From contig JACMZG010001863.1 in NCBI GenBank assembly GCA_018340805.1, forward strand, positions 21,749,145-21,813,144: a stretch of 64,000 nt of DNA. Reading direction: 5' to 3'. This document shows positions 62,515 to 64,000 of the stretch, piece after piece (position 1 is the first letter of the stretch; each line of letters begins with the position of its first letter). A program made the translations under genes and the position numbers. Below the pieces are notes generated by a model, which worked only from the letters and a program-made list of their open reading frames with translations, was not told the origin of the DNA and made no database searches. This DNA comes from Microvelia longipes. Lineage: Eukaryota > Arthropoda > Insecta > Hemiptera > Veliidae.

Positions 62515-62756
62515 GTAAATAAGGAAATAATATCTAATTGAAGAATCAGCCGAAGTCGATTCTTACTGTTAGGTATTTAAACCTAACAGTAATCATCTAC
62601 GGAAGCTCATTATAAAATGTATTTGTTATAATATGAATCGAACTTGTTTTAATATGTATCCTAGTGAATAATAATGAAGGAAATATTTTGTACACACTAC
62701 GGGAGCAAACAGTCTCTATACTCTCCCTTTCATTATAAAAAAGAGCTCAATTCTTC
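62515..62756 (+). other. Start of intron after the signal-peptide exon
   Basis: Begins GTAAATAAG; AT-rich, no features. Confidence 0.5.
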
Positions 62757-63310
62757 GAAGAATAGAATTCTACCTTATGTTCCTCGCAGGGAGAACAGAA
62801 ATCTACCTTATATCCCTCGCAGGGAGAACAGAAATCTACTTATATCCCTCGCAGGAGAACAGAAATCGCAGGGAGAACAGAAATCTACCTTATATCCCTC
62901 GCATCTACCCTTATATCCCTCGCAGGGAGGAACAGAAATCTACCTTATATCCCTCCAGAGAACAGAAATCTACCCTTATATCCCTCGCAGGGAGAACAGA
63001 AATCTACCTTATATCCCTCGCAGGGAGAACAGAAATCTACCTTATATCCCTCGCAGGGAGAACAGAAATCTACCTTATATCCCTCGCAGAGAGAACAGAA
63101 ATCTACCTTATATCCCTCGCAGGGAGAACAATCTCGCAGGGAGAACAGAAGATCTAGCAGAGAGAACAGAAATCTAACTTATACCCTCGCAGAGAGAACA
63201 GAAAATCCCTCGCAAGATTCCTTTTTCTTCCTCGCTAGGAGAAAACAAGTTTTATTACCTCCCTCGCAAGAAGAATAGAAATCTAACTTATCTCCCTCCC
63301 GGGGAGAACG
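62757..63310. repeat. 33-bp minisatellite
   Basis: About 14 copies, some truncated, of a unit gggagaacagaaatctacc plus ttatatccctcgca. The 33-base unit keeps frames open (RRENRNLPYIP repeats), but it lies inside the inferred intron and shows many frame-changing deletions, so coding is unlikely. Confidence 0.88.
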
Positions 63311-64000
63311 TTTGCACGCGTTACCTTTCAAGTTCGAAAAGAACTATTTCTCCTACTTTTAAGTTATTGCTTTGAATTAAAAAAGCATTAATTACAGAAC
63401 TCCCAAATTTGAGTCAAATTTGGTATCAGCATTTAGTTAGATTAGTAAAAACAACCATTGTAACAATTTACAAAAGCTTTTACATCTCGCACATTTAAAA
63501 TTTGATTTTGATACTTAGATAATTGAGCACGAATTATTTCTAATTAAATTTATACTCTCCTCATCTTTGCGAAATAGCTTTAGGTCGGTAATTTTAAAGT
63601 ATTACATATTTTTTCTTAAAAGAAAGACTATTTTTGGACTTGATTTTTATATTGACACTTTTCCTTCTCCCTCTCAAGACGTTATTGTTTCCTTGATGAG
63701 TTAGTTGACGTCACTGATTTTAATTATGTTATCGATGATTTTGTTGTTATTATTTTGCTCTATTCCATCAAACAGAGGTTAATAAACTATAACATAATAT
63801 AGTTTACATCGTCTTCTTCGGTTTAATTGTTTTGATAAAAATAGAAGTTTTTCCATATAGTTCAGATCCTGGTTCTTAACCTTTTTTACTCATCCCTCCC
63901 TTTCAGATTCTTAAATTTTCTATTACCCCTTCTCTTATTAATCGCGGAGGGAGTACGGTACGCGTTTTCAATTAGGATCATTTGTGGGTACGTAATATAT
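63311..64000. other. Intron-like DNA to window end
   Basis: No exon, repeat or RNA gene recognised. Confidence 0.4.

Noticed and set aside
62674..63177. 167-codon frame with RRENRNLPYIP repeats
   Set aside because: Made by a 33-bp minisatellite inside an inferred intron; deletions of non-triplet length interrupt it.

Overview
This is nuclear DNA of an animal, most likely an arthropod. It is very AT-rich, gene-poor and full of (TA)n tracts and decayed transposable elements (Polinton-type PolB, Penelope-like and LINE fragments, foldback elements). There is no bacterial gene organisation. The species cannot be named from the sequence. Many single-base indels between near-identical copies suggest a lightly polished long-read assembly.

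Region 1 (1-18.7 kb) is the striking part. Four near-identical copies of one gene for a protein-primed family B DNA polymerase (Polinton/Maverick or adintovirus type) lie in alternating orientation: A(-), B(+), C(-), D(+). A/B and C/D are head-to-head pairs, each a giant palindrome (arms up to about 5 kb) around an asymmetric 285-290 bp centre rich in short GC repeats. The two palindromes are direct repeats of each other, about 9.15 kb apart once the N run is discounted. Each arm carries, from the centre outwards, an AT-rich segment, a decayed fragment of the same polymerase's N-terminal region, an imperfect 25-bp palindrome, a TATA box, a 38-codon ORF and the polymerase gene. Sites where arms A and C agree with each other but differ from B and D indicate that a palindrome with already diverged arms was duplicated as a unit. 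All copies have broken frames; A is the cleanest over its visible part, and D has the only complete uninterrupted palm region. No integrase, packaging ATPase, protease or capsid gene is visible. The 1000-base N run at 7494-8493 appears to be false: its two flanks join exactly as continuous copy C sequence.

Region 2 (18.7-62.3 kb) is probably intron or intergenic DNA. It holds small DNA-transposon-like elements (20.3, 29.5, 55 kb), a LINE reverse-transcriptase tail (28.4 kb), a Penelope-like GIY-YIG endonuclease (31.8-32.5 kb), a Penelope-like reverse-transcriptase pseudogene (36.0-36.6 kb), and a set of hammerhead-ribozyme-like motifs (23.2, 33.3/33.4, 35.9, 49.6, 58.0/58.1 kb), three of the loci being inverted foldbacks. 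In the better-preserved copies the sequence between the two core boxes differs while its pairing is kept. Minisatellites and long TA tracts fill much of the rest.

Region 3 (62.3-64 kb) contains the one convincing host exon: a spliced first coding exon (62333-62514) encoding a signal peptide, followed by an intron with a 33-bp minisatellite. A weaker exon candidate lies at 47539-47593.
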